A DNA stretch of 64,000 bases from Pedobacter deserti (GTDB taxonomy: Bacteria > Bacteroidota > Bacteroidia > Sphingobacteriales > Sphingobacteriaceae): assembly GCF_024436415.1 (NCBI RefSeq), contig NZ_JAFMZQ010000001.1, forward strand, positions 1,178,001-1,242,000, read 5' to 3'. Under the pieces are notes generated by a model. It did no database searches, had not been told where the DNA came from, and saw only the letters and a program-made list of their open reading frames with translations. Position 1 is the stretch's first letter. Every line of letters begins with the position of its first letter. Both the position numbers and the translations under genes were made by a program. Shown piece by piece: positions 56,074 to 64,000 of the stretch.

Positions 56074-56640
56074 ATGAGCAATACCGAAAAAAAGCTGCCA
56101 TCAGAACGCCAGGAAGAGTTGCTGGCCATACTTAAGGAAAGGTTTGAGAAAAACATGGGCCGTCATGAAGGATTAAAATGGGCCGACGTACAGGCGAAAC
56201 TCCTCGCCGCTCCTGAGAAGTTGTGGATACTCGATGAAATGGAAGTTACCGGCGGCGAACCTGACGTGGTGGGATATGACGAAAAAACGGGGGAATATAT
56301 CTTTTTTGATTGCGTAGCAGAGAGCCCTAAAGGACGGCGAAGCATATGCTACGATCCTGAGGCGCTGGAATCGCGGAAGGAGCACAAGCCGGCCAATAGT
56401 GCCCTGGGCATGTCCAGGCAGATGGGCATAGAGATACTGACCGAACAGCAATACCGGGAACTGCAGCAAAAAGGGAAGTTCGACACCAAAACATCCAGCT
56501 GGATCCGCACGCCAGAGGAGATCAGGAAACTGGGCGGGGCTATCTTTGCTGATTACCGGTATGGAACGGTGTTCGTATACCACAACGGGGCAGAATCTTA
56601 CTACGGGGCAAGGGGCTTCCGGGGTTCGCTGAGGGTCTGA
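56074..56640 (+). CDS. DUF4256 domain protein (YhdA-like)
   Basis: The 188-aa protein matches DUF4256: ILKERFEKNMGRHEGLKWADV, LDEMEVTGGEPDVVGYD, FFDCVAESPKGRRSICYDPEAL and AIFADYRYGTVFVYHNGAESYYGARGFRG. The family is widespread but has no known function. Soluble, no signal peptide. It has its own spacing on both sides and is not obviously in an operon. Confidence 0.8.
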   Translation: MSNTEKKLPSERQEELLAILKERFEKNMGRHEGLKWADVQAKLLAAPEKLWILDEMEVTGGEPDVVGYDEKTGEYIFFDCVAESPKGRRSICYDPEALESRKEHKPANSALGMSRQMGIEILTEQQYRELQQKGKFDTKTSSWIRTPEEIRKLGGAIFADYRYGTVFVYHNGAESYYGARGFRGSLRV

Positions 56641-56738
56641 TAACCTGATGGGTATCACCGTCTTGAAATGTGAATAAATGTTAAATTTTCAAATCGCTTG
56701 GTTTTTGTAATTACTTTTAGTTTACCAAAAACAAAACG

Positions 56739-59717
56739 ATGAACGGATTTAAAAAGCTTAACAACCTCACGGGCTGGGCTGTGTTTCTTTTTTCGCTTAC
56801 CATCTACTGGCTCACGATGGAGCCTACGGTAAGTTTCTGGGATTGCGGTGAGTTTATCGCTGCGGCCGACAAACTTCAGATTGGTCACCAGCCGGGTGCA
56901 CCGCTTTTTCTCATGATCGGAAAGATGTTCTCGCTGCTGGCTGCAGGTGAACCGGACAAGGTGGCGTATTGGATCAACTTTTCCTCTGCTTTGTTTAGTG
57001 CGTCTACGGTAATGTTTTTGTACTGGACCATAGTGCTGCTCGTGGCCAGGGTTTACAAGTCAGAATCTTTTGTCGCCATAGCAGCGGGCATAACAGGTGC
57101 GCTGGCGCTAACCTTTTCTGATACGTTCTGGTTCTCTGCCGCAGAGGCTGAAGTGTATTCCCTTTCTATTCTGTTTACGGCCATCGTGTTTTGGTCGGCC
57201 CTGATGTGGGAGCGGAAAAATGACGACCGTTGGCTCGTGCTCATCGCCTTCATTGTCGGATTGTCTATAGGTGTGCATTTGCTTAGTCTGCTCGTTATCC
57301 CTGCTGTAGTGCTTATCGGCTATTTCAAAAAAACTGCCCGTGCTACGCCTTTCGGCCTGTTGAAAGCGATTGGTCTATCTGCCCTGCTTTGGGTGCTGGT
57401 TCAGTATGTGGTAATCCAGTACACGGTTCTAGTAGCCGCAAAATTCGACATGTTCTTCGTAAACCAACTTAATTTTGGTTTCGGTTCTGGTGTATTGTTC
57501 TTTCTGCTGCTCCTTTCTGCAGGTTTAGTTGCGGCGATCATGTACAGCGTCAGACACAAAAAGTATGTACTTAATCTGGGCGTTACCTGCCTTACCTTCC
57601 TGTATTTCGGATTTAGCGCATACGCGCTGATCATTATCCGGGCCAATGCCAAGCCGGACCTGAACCTTTCTGATCCCGATAATGCTTACGGCTTATACAA
57701 TTATCTTGGTCGCACCAACTACGGCAGCAGGCCGCTGCTGTTCGGACCAACCTTCGACGCTCAGCCTGTCGACGTGAAAGAAACGGGCGTTGAATACCGC
57801 AGAGGCAAGGATAAATATGAGGTCGCCGGAGAAAAGCTGGACTACGTGTATGGCGAGAATATGTTTTTTCCTCGGGTGTACAGCAGCAAACCGCACCATA
57901 TCCAGTTTTACCAGCAATGGATGAGGCTGGCAGAGGGCGAAACACCTTCGTTCATGAAGAACTTGAAGTTCTTTTTCACGTATCAGCTTGATTTTATGTA
58001 CTGGCGCTATTTCTTCTGGAATTTTGCGGGCCGGCAAAACGATGTGCAGGGCTACGCCGGTAAGATGGAGGGCAACTGGCTCAGCGGCATCAAGTGGCTC
58101 GACAATATGCGTTTGGAGAAACAGCAGAATCTTCCGCCGAGTATTACGCAGAACGAGGGTTATAACCGGTTTTATGCCTTGCCGCTTGTGCTAGGTGTTG
58201 TGGGACTGGTATTCATGTTTAAACGGAGCAGGCGCGATGCGCTTGTCGTCCTGGCCTTTTTCTTTATGACCGGTCCCGCCATCATTTTATATCTCAACCA
58301 GGATCCGATGCAGGTGCGGGAGCGCGACTATGCTTATGTGGGGTCTTTCTACGCTTTTGCTATCCTGATCGGATTTGCTATACCTGCGATCAAGGCTATG
58401 CTTCAGCGGGTTTCCAAGCCTTCGCTGGCCTTGGTTGCCGCTACGGTGACAGGCTTACTGGCCGGGCCGGTAATTATGGGCTTTGAGGGTTGGGACGATC
58501 ATAATCGCTCGGGTAAAACCACGGCTCTGGAATGGGCCAAAAACTATCTTAATTCCTGCGCTCCAAATGCCATACTGATCACCAATGCCGATAACGATAC
58601 TTTTCCCTTATGGTATGTGCAGCAGGTGGAAGGCTTCCGGACCGATGTAAGGGTCGTTAATTACCAGTATTTGTCGAGCGACGACTACATAGATCAGTTA
58701 AAGCGACCAATGGGTAAGTCGGCCCCGCTGCCGGTCAGCATGGACGAAAGCAAATATGTGCAGGGTCGGAGGGATTTCATGCGCTATGTAGATTACGGGA
58801 TCCAGGACAGCGTTGAACTGGGCGAACTCCTGTCGGTGCTTACCTCTGACAACAACGAAGATAAGCTGCCTATGAATGATGGGAGTTACGAGAATTTTCT
58901 TCCGACCAGGAAGCTGAAGATTGCGGTCGACGCCGCTCAGGTGATACAAACGGGCACTGTAGCTGAAAAGGATAAAGATAAGATTGCGCCCAGAATGGAA
59001 TGGGAATTCAACCGGAACGCAGTCGGCAAAGCAGATCTGGTTATCTTTGATTTGCTGGCAACGAACAACTGGAAGCGGCCGGTGTATTTTGCGAGTACGG
59101 TAGGAGAGGAGACCTATGTGGGGCTCGACAAATACTTGTACCTGGAGGGTTTTGCCCATCGCTTACTGCCATTGAAGCGATCGGCCGGCGACGACCGTTC
59201 AAAAACGGAGGTGACCAATTCAGATGTGATGTACCACAATGTGATGAACCGCTTTGATCAGCGCGGATATAAAACGGCGCGGTACCTGGATCCGGAGAGC
59301 AGACGCATAGCCAAGGGCACTTGGCTGATCGTAAATACCTTGTCGGCCAACCTGCTCACGGAAAACAAGTCGCACATGGCGCGCAACCTTATGCTGAAAA
59401 GTGTAAAGGAACTGCCACTTAAAATATATAGCATTGATGATACGCTGGTCAGGCTCCAAACGGCTGAGCATTTGTATCTGACTCATAACGCGAATGCGGC
59501 AGATCAGCTGGTAAAGCAAACGGCCGACTTTCTGAACGCTGAACTGGCTTATTTCGGTTCCTTAGGCTCAGACCGCTTCCTGTATTATGAGCGTGATATC
59601 CGGGCAGGCTTATTTGTGCTGAATAAATTGCAGTTGCTGACCGCCGCCTTTGGAAAAACTGAACTAAGCAATTATGTAAAAGATCGTTTTGAAAAGCAAA
59701 AGGCCACCTTTATTTAG
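56739..59717 (+). CDS. DUF2723 / GT117 family membrane glycosyltransferase-like protein
   Basis: A 992-aa protein with around ten to twelve hydrophobic segments in the first ~600 residues and a soluble C-terminal part. The N-terminal TMEPTVSFWDCGEFIAAADKLQIGHQPGAP is the DUF2723 signature with the acidic residue of GT-C enzymes. The family is nearly restricted to Bacteroidota and related phyla and is linked to protein O-glycosylation; donor and acceptor are not known. The 3' end overlaps the convergent TlpA-like gene by 8 bp. Confidence 0.85.
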   Translation: MNGFKKLNNLTGWAVFLFSLTIYWLTMEPTVSFWDCGEFIAAADKLQIGHQPGAPLFLMIGKMFSLLAAGEPDKVAYWINFSSALFSASTVMFLYWTIVLLVARVYKSESFVAIAAGITGALALTFSDTFWFSAAEAEVYSLSILFTAIVFWSALMWERKNDDRWLVLIAFIVGLSIGVHLLSLLVIPAVVLIGYFKKTARATPFGLLKAIGLSALLWVLVQYVVIQYTVLVAAKFDMFFVNQLNFGFGSGVLFFLLLLSAGLVAAIMYSVRHKKYVLNLGVTCLTFLYFGFSAYALIIIRANAKPDLNLSDPDNAYGLYNYLGRTNYGSRPLLFGPTFDAQPVDVKETGVEYRRGKDKYEVAGEKLDYVYGENMFFPRVYSSKPHHIQFYQQWMRLAEGETPSFMKNLKFFFTYQLDFMYWRYFFWNFAGRQNDVQGYAGKMEGNWLSGIKWLDNMRLEKQQNLPPSITQNEGYNRFYALPLVLGVVGLVFMFKRSRRDALVVLAFFFMTGPAIILYLNQDPMQVRERDYAYVGSFYAFAILIGFAIPAIKAMLQRVSKPSLALVAATVTGLLAGPVIMGFEGWDDHNRSGKTTALEWAKNYLNSCAPNAILITNADNDTFPLWYVQQVEGFRTDVRVVNYQYLSSDDYIDQLKRPMGKSAPLPVSMDESKYVQGRRDFMRYVDYGIQDSVELGELLSVLTSDNNEDKLPMNDGSYENFLPTRKLKIAVDAAQVIQTGTVAEKDKDKIAPRMEWEFNRNAVGKADLVIFDLLATNNWKRPVYFASTVGEETYVGLDKYLYLEGFAHRLLPLKRSAGDDRSKTEVTNSDVMYHNVMNRFDQRGYKTARYLDPESRRIAKGTWLIVNTLSANLLTENKSHMARNLMLKSVKELPLKIYSIDDTLVRLQTAEHLYLTHNANAADQLVKQTADFLNAELAYFGSLGSDRFLYYERDIRAGLFVLNKLQLLTAAFGKTELSNYVKDRFEKQKATFI

Positions 59718-60324
59718 ACTGGCCGCCCGATAGCAGGTGGTCAAGGAAGTCGGCCACTTTCTGGTTGCCGTAGTCGGCCGCGCCTACGCCTCTGTATACG
59801 ATCTGACCTGATTTATTCAGGATCACCGTAGTGGGAAGCGATCCTGAAAACATGGTGTCGGGGATGTCGCTGGCTATCGTATGCACTGGGAGTTCAAATC
59901 CTTTTTTCTTCATATAGGCAAGTGCAGCCTCCGGCTTGCCATCGGCATCTGCCATAATGAAGACCAGGTCTGGCTTGCTTTTGTAATTGTTGTACAGCTT
60001 GTTTATGCCCGGCATCTCTGCGCGGCAGGGCGGGCACCAGGTCGCCCAGAAATTAATAAACACCACCTTTCCTTTTAAGTCGCCCGTACTTATACTGCGC
60101 CCCGACGCATCTTTAAATATTACGTTCTGCGTCGACGCTGCGCTATGTTTAACAGCCGGCATCTCGGGCTGAAAGAGGCCCACCGCCATTAAACCCCTTA
60201 GCAGTACGGATTTGACATCGGGGAAAACGAACATGGATACCGCTAAACCGATCAGCAGCACCGTGCTAAGGTTGGAAAAAGAAAACCAGGTCTTTTTGTC
60301 TTTTGTCGGAATCTCTGCAAGCAT
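59710..60324 (-). CDS. TlpA-family thiol:disulfide oxidoreductase
   Basis: A 204-aa thioredoxin-fold protein with an N-terminal membrane anchor (about residues 18-35) and the active site WATWCPPC (Cys97, Cys100), followed by the cis-Pro region GSLPTTVILNKSG. Such periplasmic thioredoxins reduce disulfides, for example in cytochrome maturation. Divergent from the SDR gene; convergent with DUF2723. Confidence 0.88.
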   Translation of the reverse strand: MLAEIPTKDKKTWFSFSNLSTVLLIGLAVSMFVFPDVKSVLLRGLMAVGLFQPEMPAVKHSAASTQNVIFKDASGRSISTGDLKGKVVFINFWATWCPPCRAEMPGINKLYNNYKSKPDLVFIMADADGKPEAALAYMKKKGFELPVHTIASDIPDTMFSGSLPTTVILNKSGQIVYRGVGAADYGNQKVADFLDHLLSGGQSK

Positions 60325-60454
60325 AAAATGGTTTTTAGGTAAAGATGGTGATTAAAAATGAGAGGATTGTTTGAATTTTGCAAGGATCTGTTTGAACAGG
60401 GATAACGCCGCCCTTGCCGGCGCAAGCATCTTTGTATCATAAATTTAAATCATT

Positions 60455-61297
60455 ATGAAAACAAGAAAAACATGGTTCGTTACAGGTGCTTCTAAAGGTC
60501 TGGGTTTAACCCTTGTCAAAAGACTACTGGCACATGGTTATCAGGTAGCAGCTACCTCAAGAACAGTCGACGCCCTAAGAAAAGCGGTGAATGCCGATAC
60601 GGAAAACTTTTTACCGCTGAGCATGGATTTGCTAAACGAGGCCGATGTGCAGCGCGCGGTAGCAGACGCCCGCGAGCGGTTTGGAACTATCGATGTGGTG
60701 GTCAACAATGCCGGCTACGGATTGATGGGCGGACTGGAGGAACTCACCGACGAGGAAGCGAGAAAGAATTTTGATGTGAACGTGTTTGGCTCACTCAACG
60801 TGATCCGCGCCATACTTCCGCACTTCAGGGAACAACAGAACGGTCAGATATTTAATATTTCCTCGATCGGAGGTTTTTCGGGCGGCTATCCTGCCTTTGG
60901 TATTTATTGTGCCACGAAGTTTGCGGTCAACGGCTTCACAGAATCCTTGTATCAGGAAGTAAAGCCTTTCGGTATCAACGTTACCCTGGTTATGCCCGGT
61001 TATTTCCGTACCAACTTTCTTGAAAGCGATTCGCTTGTGGCTCCGAAAACGCAGATTGACGCGTACGAAAACGTCAGACAAATGCAGGTCCTGCATCAGG
61101 AGACAATAAATCGCAATCAGCCCAATGATCCTGAAAAGGCAGCGGCAGTTTTAATGGAGGTTGCACTTCAGGATGAGCCGGTTCTGCATCTGTTCCTTGG
61201 GGCAGACGCCTATGAAACTGCAGAAGGCAAGATAGCGATGGTGCAAAAAGACATGGAATCTGTGCGTCATCTGGCAACTCAGACAGCTTTTGACTAA
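60455..61297 (+). CDS. SDR-family oxidoreductase
   Basis: A 280-aa classical short-chain dehydrogenase: cofactor motif TGASKGLG (about 10-17), NNAG, Ser136/137 and catalytic YxxxK (Tyr151, Lys155). The substrate is not predictable. It starts an apparent two-gene operon with an AraC regulator 9 bp downstream, so the regulator may control this locus. Confidence 0.9.
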   Translation: MKTRKTWFVTGASKGLGLTLVKRLLAHGYQVAATSRTVDALRKAVNADTENFLPLSMDLLNEADVQRAVADARERFGTIDVVVNNAGYGLMGGLEELTDEEARKNFDVNVFGSLNVIRAILPHFREQQNGQIFNISSIGGFSGGYPAFGIYCATKFAVNGFTESLYQEVKPFGINVTLVMPGYFRTNFLESDSLVAPKTQIDAYENVRQMQVLHQETINRNQPNDPEKAAAVLMEVALQDEPVLHLFLGADAYETAEGKIAMVQKDMESVRHLATQTAFD

Positions 61298-61306
61298 ATT
61301 AGCTTT

Positions 61307-62206
61307 ATGAAATCCACTGAAACTCTGGAAGATTTTTATCGGGTCAAGTTCGGCATCAACTACGAAGGCATTAATGCCGATCTTGGCCACTTTAATGTCT
61401 TTAAAATGGAAGATTGTTCTGGTCCCGGCAAACCACCTGTGCAATACAGTCGCCGGGACTTTTACAAAATTGCTTTACTGCGCGGCACGCATCTTTATCA
61501 TTATGGCGATAAGACCTTGCAGGTGTCGGGAAGTACGCTGATCTTCTTTAATCCGCAGATACCTTACACCTTTCAGCCGCTTACCGAAACGCAGGAAGGA
61601 TATTTCTGTATTTTCAAAGACGCCTTTTTTACAGGTCATCTCCGCAGTGGCATTAAAGACCTGCCTATGTATGCACCCGGCTGTAAGCCAGCCTATGTAC
61701 TGAACAGCGAGCAGGATGAGGCATTCGCCCGTATCTTCGATAAAATGGTTGAGGAGATGCAATCCGATTACGTGTTCAAATCAGATCTGATCCGCACATA
61801 TATCATGGAGATTATCCACGGCGCCTTAAAGCTGCAGCCCTCGGAAACGCTCTATAAGCATACCGACGCCAATGCCCGCATTGCGGCGGTCTTCACCGAG
61901 CTCCTGGAAAGGCAGTTTCCGATAGAGTCGCGGTCGCAGCACTTCCAGTTGCGATCGGCCAAGGATTTTGCAGAGAAACTTAACCTGCATCCCAATCACC
62001 TGAACAGGGCGATCAAAGCAGTGACAGGCAAAACCACGACCTCGCATATTGCCGAACGTGTGGTAACAGAAGCTATTGCGCTGCTTAAGCATACCGACTG
62101 GAATATTTCGGAGATCAGTTTTACCCTGGGCTTTGAACAGCCGGCACATTTTACCAACTTCTTTAAGAGGCAGACCAGCTTAACACCCAGCGCTTTCCGG
62201 GTGTAG
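61307..62206 (+). CDS. AraC-family transcriptional regulator
   Basis: A 299-aa regulator with an N-terminal cupin-like ligand region (about 1-150) and two C-terminal AraC helix-turn-helix motifs (AKDFAEKLNLHPNHLNRAIK and WNISEISFTLGFEQPAHFTNFFKRQTSLTPSAFR). It probably senses a small molecule and regulates the upstream SDR gene. Spacing suggests co-transcription. Confidence 0.92.
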   Translation: MKSTETLEDFYRVKFGINYEGINADLGHFNVFKMEDCSGPGKPPVQYSRRDFYKIALLRGTHLYHYGDKTLQVSGSTLIFFNPQIPYTFQPLTETQEGYFCIFKDAFFTGHLRSGIKDLPMYAPGCKPAYVLNSEQDEAFARIFDKMVEEMQSDYVFKSDLIRTYIMEIIHGALKLQPSETLYKHTDANARIAAVFTELLERQFPIESRSQHFQLRSAKDFAEKLNLHPNHLNRAIKAVTGKTTTSHIAERVVTEAIALLKHTDWNISEISFTLGFEQPAHFTNFFKRQTSLTPSAFRV

Positions 62207-62211
62207 TATCA

Positions 62212-62234
62212 TCACATTATGTGACGGTGGTCAC
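62212..62234 (+). promoter_or_regulatory. CRP/FNR-like palindrome upstream of the scaffold-USP operon
   Basis: Two overlapping palindromes: TCACA-TTA-TGTGA at 62212-62224 and GTGAC-GGTG-GTCAC at 62221-62234. TGACnnnnGTCA-like sites are typical of the CRP/FNR superfamily. They lie 47-69 bp before the first ATG of the operon. Confidence 0.4.
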
Positions 62235-62280
62235 GTTTCTTCATGGCATTTAGGGGCAACTTTGAATATCAAACCTTGAT

Positions 62281-63054
62281 ATGAAAAGTTTACTGCTCAC
62301 TGTTTTTCTGGGTGCTCTCTGGTTCGGGACATTTGCTCAGGACAGTCCCGTGAAGGATCCGGGACGCATACGGTTTAAGTCGGCCCGGTCTTTCCCCGAT
62401 GCCTATTATCCACTAGCGCTGAAGCGCTTTTATGATGCTTCAGGTGGCAAGCTCGTCTGGCTCAGCCGCGATCAAAAGAAGCTGACCCAGGTATATGATG
62501 CACTGCTCTTGCTCGATTGTGTAATTCAATATGGTCTTCAACCGGGCGACTACCATAACGATAAGCTTTCTTTTGAGCGGTTAAAGGCGGTGCAGGAAAT
62601 GAAAGGCAAGACTGGCGAAGCTCAACGTCTGGAGTTCGACCTGCTCCTCAGCGATGCACTGATTACATTTATCAATCATCTTCATTTCGGAAAGTTTAAT
62701 CCTGATTATTCTTCAGCTTTGCTCGACAAGGCCCCCGTCAAAGGCTTCGATGCCACTGTAATTTTGCGAGGGGCTTTGGCAGGAAGGGATTTTCGTGCAG
62801 CTATTCTGAACGTTCAGCCTAAAACTGCTGCGTACAGGCAGTTGCAGGCACATATGCGCCTGATGAATGGCCAATATACGGGCGACTGCTACGAGTTCCC
62901 TGAGGGCGAGGTACGAAAGATTGCCATGAATATGGAACGTGCAAAATGGAATCACGTTGCGTACCAGACCTGTGCCGTTAAGGATGGTGTGCCGGTGTTT
63001 TTTGACGATCCGGATAAGTTGGATGAGAAGCTTGAAAAATTGATGTTTAAATGA
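62281..63054 (+). CDS. Stand-alone L,D-transpeptidase scaffold-domain protein (no catalytic domain)
   Basis: A 257-aa protein with a signal peptide (LLLTVFLGALWFGTFAQ). The rest resembles the scaffolding region of YcbB/LdtD: QYGLQPGDYHNDKLSF, LEFDLLLSDALITFINHLHFGKFNP and the segment ending RKIAMNMERAKW, which in full enzymes is directly followed by the YkuD catalytic domain with its HGT and SxGC-type cysteine motifs. Here the protein ends about 35 residues later without them. It overlaps the next gene by 4 bp. It may be an accessory factor or a reduced derivative. Confidence 0.65.
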   Translation: MKSLLLTVFLGALWFGTFAQDSPVKDPGRIRFKSARSFPDAYYPLALKRFYDASGGKLVWLSRDQKKLTQVYDALLLLDCVIQYGLQPGDYHNDKLSFERLKAVQEMKGKTGEAQRLEFDLLLSDALITFINHLHFGKFNPDYSSALLDKAPVKGFDATVILRGALAGRDFRAAILNVQPKTAAYRQLQAHMRLMNGQYTGDCYEFPEGEVRKIAMNMERAKWNHVAYQTCAVKDGVPVFFDDPDKLDEKLEKLMFK

Positions 63055-63668
63055 AAAAGATCGTTGTTTCGGAGGCAGGAACTGCGTCAAACGCTAATCT
63101 GCTTAGTTATGCACACTCGCTGGCCGAGCCATTAAGCGCAAAGGTAGAAGTTCGGGATAATTTAGCAGAGAACGGCCGGTCTGACGTGATGTTAACCGTT
63201 GTGGAGCCAGATACTGTGCTGGATACCCCTTATCTCGTTGTGCCCGATGGCTTTAAGTACCGGCCTGTACGTCGAATCGCCCTTGCCGTAGATTTTTTAA
63301 GTGCAGATATCCATGCGGTTCAGTCGGCCGCCAGCTTTGCCCGACGGTTTAATGCAGATCTCGTGATTGTATATATTACAGGGGATGAAAGGGAGGCTGT
63401 AAAGTCGCGCAAGCATGGTGCAGATTTTTTAAATGAAGTCACCTGCAAGATCAATTACGATCGCATCTATTTTCGGCAGGTCTCTGCTGTCAGCGTAGCC
63501 CAGGGGCTCGATTGGTACAGTGAATTTGGACTGGTCGACATCCTGATCATGACGCACCGCAGCACCAATGATTCGGCATCTGTAGGCGAGGGATTTTGCA
63601 GAGCGCTTGCGCCGCTGACCAACATTCCGCTGCTTGTACTTCCTGAAGGGGTTTATCCGGTATTCTAA
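63051..63668 (+). CDS. Universal stress protein-like protein
   Basis: A 205-aa protein whose C-terminal ~135 residues resemble a USP domain: RRIALAVDFLSADIHAVQSAASFARRFNADLVIVYI, then DILIMTHRSTND and RALAPLTNIPLLVLP near the end. The GxxGxxS/T nucleotide loop is weak (STNDSASVGEGFCRAL). The ATG overlaps the previous stop by 4 bp (ATGA), so translation is probably coupled. Function is likely stress-related but unproven. Confidence 0.7.
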   Translation: MKKIVVSEAGTASNANLLSYAHSLAEPLSAKVEVRDNLAENGRSDVMLTVVEPDTVLDTPYLVVPDGFKYRPVRRIALAVDFLSADIHAVQSAASFARRFNADLVIVYITGDEREAVKSRKHGADFLNEVTCKINYDRIYFRQVSAVSVAQGLDWYSEFGLVDILIMTHRSTNDSASVGEGFCRALAPLTNIPLLVLPEGVYPVF

Positions 63669-63686
63669 TCCTTAGCAAACTACCAC

Positions 63687-64000
63687 ATGAACAAATCAGA
63701 AATCGTATTCCTCGACGGTCCCCAATCAAGATGGAAGGAGTTCAAGTTTACACTAAATATCTTGTCTCAGTTTATACGCGGGTTCAGGTCACTCCATTTT
63801 GTCGGCCCCTGTATAACAGTATTCGGATCGGCCAGGTTTAAAGAAGATCACCCTTATTATGATTTCACCAAAAAAGCCTCTGCTGAGATTGCCAGACTGG
63901 GCTTCACCATAATGACCGGTGGCGGGCCCGGATTGATGGAGGCGGCCAATCGCGGAGCGAAGGACGTCGGCGGGCGCAGTGTCGGATGCAATATCAAATT
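63687..64000 (+). CDS. LOG-family protein (TIGR00730-type), N-terminal part
   Basis: The frame starts MNKSEIVFLDGPQSRW and runs off the window after ~104 residues. GPCITVFGSARF and MTGGGPGLMEAANRGA show the LOG/lysine-decarboxylase-like fold; the GGGPGxME loop is the phosphate-binding motif. The family includes nucleoside 5'-monophosphate phosphoribohydrolases. The catalytic PGGxGTxxE motif lies beyond the window edge. It is 18 bp after the USP-like gene, extending the same operon. Confidence 0.85.
   Translation, partial: MNKSEIVFLDGPQSRWKEFKFTLNILSQFIRGFRSLHFVGPCITVFGSARFKEDHPYYDFTKKASAEIARLGFTIMTGGGPGLMEAANRGAKDVGGRSVGCNIK

Overview
This 64 kb window comes from a Bacteroidota chromosome, most likely family Sphingobacteriaceae (Pedobacter/Mucilaginibacter-like). 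The assignment rests on protein character and gene order: the run pdxA-DUF177-rpmF-plsX-fabH-accB-accC, a GT117/DUF2723 protein, a GH92 glycosidase, Bacteroidota-type TTG/TAnnTTTG promoters, and an Mpi-like serine invertase. No database search was run, so genus is not claimed.

Layout. (1) 1-15.7 kb is dense core metabolism: the feoB tail, a SprT-like protease, lutB, an M28 peptidase, rpiB, tatC, the lipid-synthesis/rpmF cluster, pdxA, ksgA, a 2-hydroxyacid dehydrogenase, greA, a HIT protein, a MazG-like protein, dtd and rsgA. (2) 15.7-20.7 kb is the threonine operon thrA-thrB-thrC, preceded by a 22-codon Ile/Thr-rich leader peptide and a 13-bp intrinsic terminator, a textbook-style attenuator. 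(3) 20.7-26.1 kb is one-carbon/methionine metabolism (metF, metH) with a SAM-I riboswitch upstream of metH. (4) 26.2-35.7 kb holds a glycosyltransferase, a GH1 glucosidase, an LpxH-like phosphoesterase, a Bax-inhibitor protein, murQ, a CtpA-like protease, der and era. (5) 35.8-37.8 kb has an initiator tRNA-Met and two nearly identical tRNA-Glu genes that bracket a TPR-Arr fusion (rifampin ADP-ribosyltransferase family) and an acidic orphan.

(6) 37.8-52.9 kb is an AT-richer accessory defence island next to the second tRNA-Glu. It holds a 1150-aa SF1 helicase, a Septu-like ATPase/HNH pair (PtuA/PtuB), an Abi-alpha protein, a decayed regulator, an IS21-family remnant, and a type IIG restriction-modification protein with an adjacent serine invertase. 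The most striking feature of the window is here. A 656-bp segment bounded by exact 21-bp inverted repeats (47986-48006 and 48663-48683) carries two alternative C-terminal cassettes of the restriction enzyme, tail to tail, and both repeats lie in the same codon phase (KHQFFTN). Inversion would swap the last 125 residues for a different 127-residue end, in frame, with the invertase starting 22 bp outside one repeat. The island ends in a three-tier nested palindrome.

(7) 53.0-64 kb returns to ordinary chromosome: GH92 mannosidase, orphans, an 11-bp x 5 tandem repeat, DUF4256, DUF2723/GT117, a TlpA-like thioredoxin, an SDR-AraC pair, and a small operon (stand-alone L,D-transpeptidase scaffold domain, USP-like protein, LOG-family protein) behind a CRP/FNR-like palindrome. 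Several convergent neighbours overlap at their 3' ends, showing how compact the core is.
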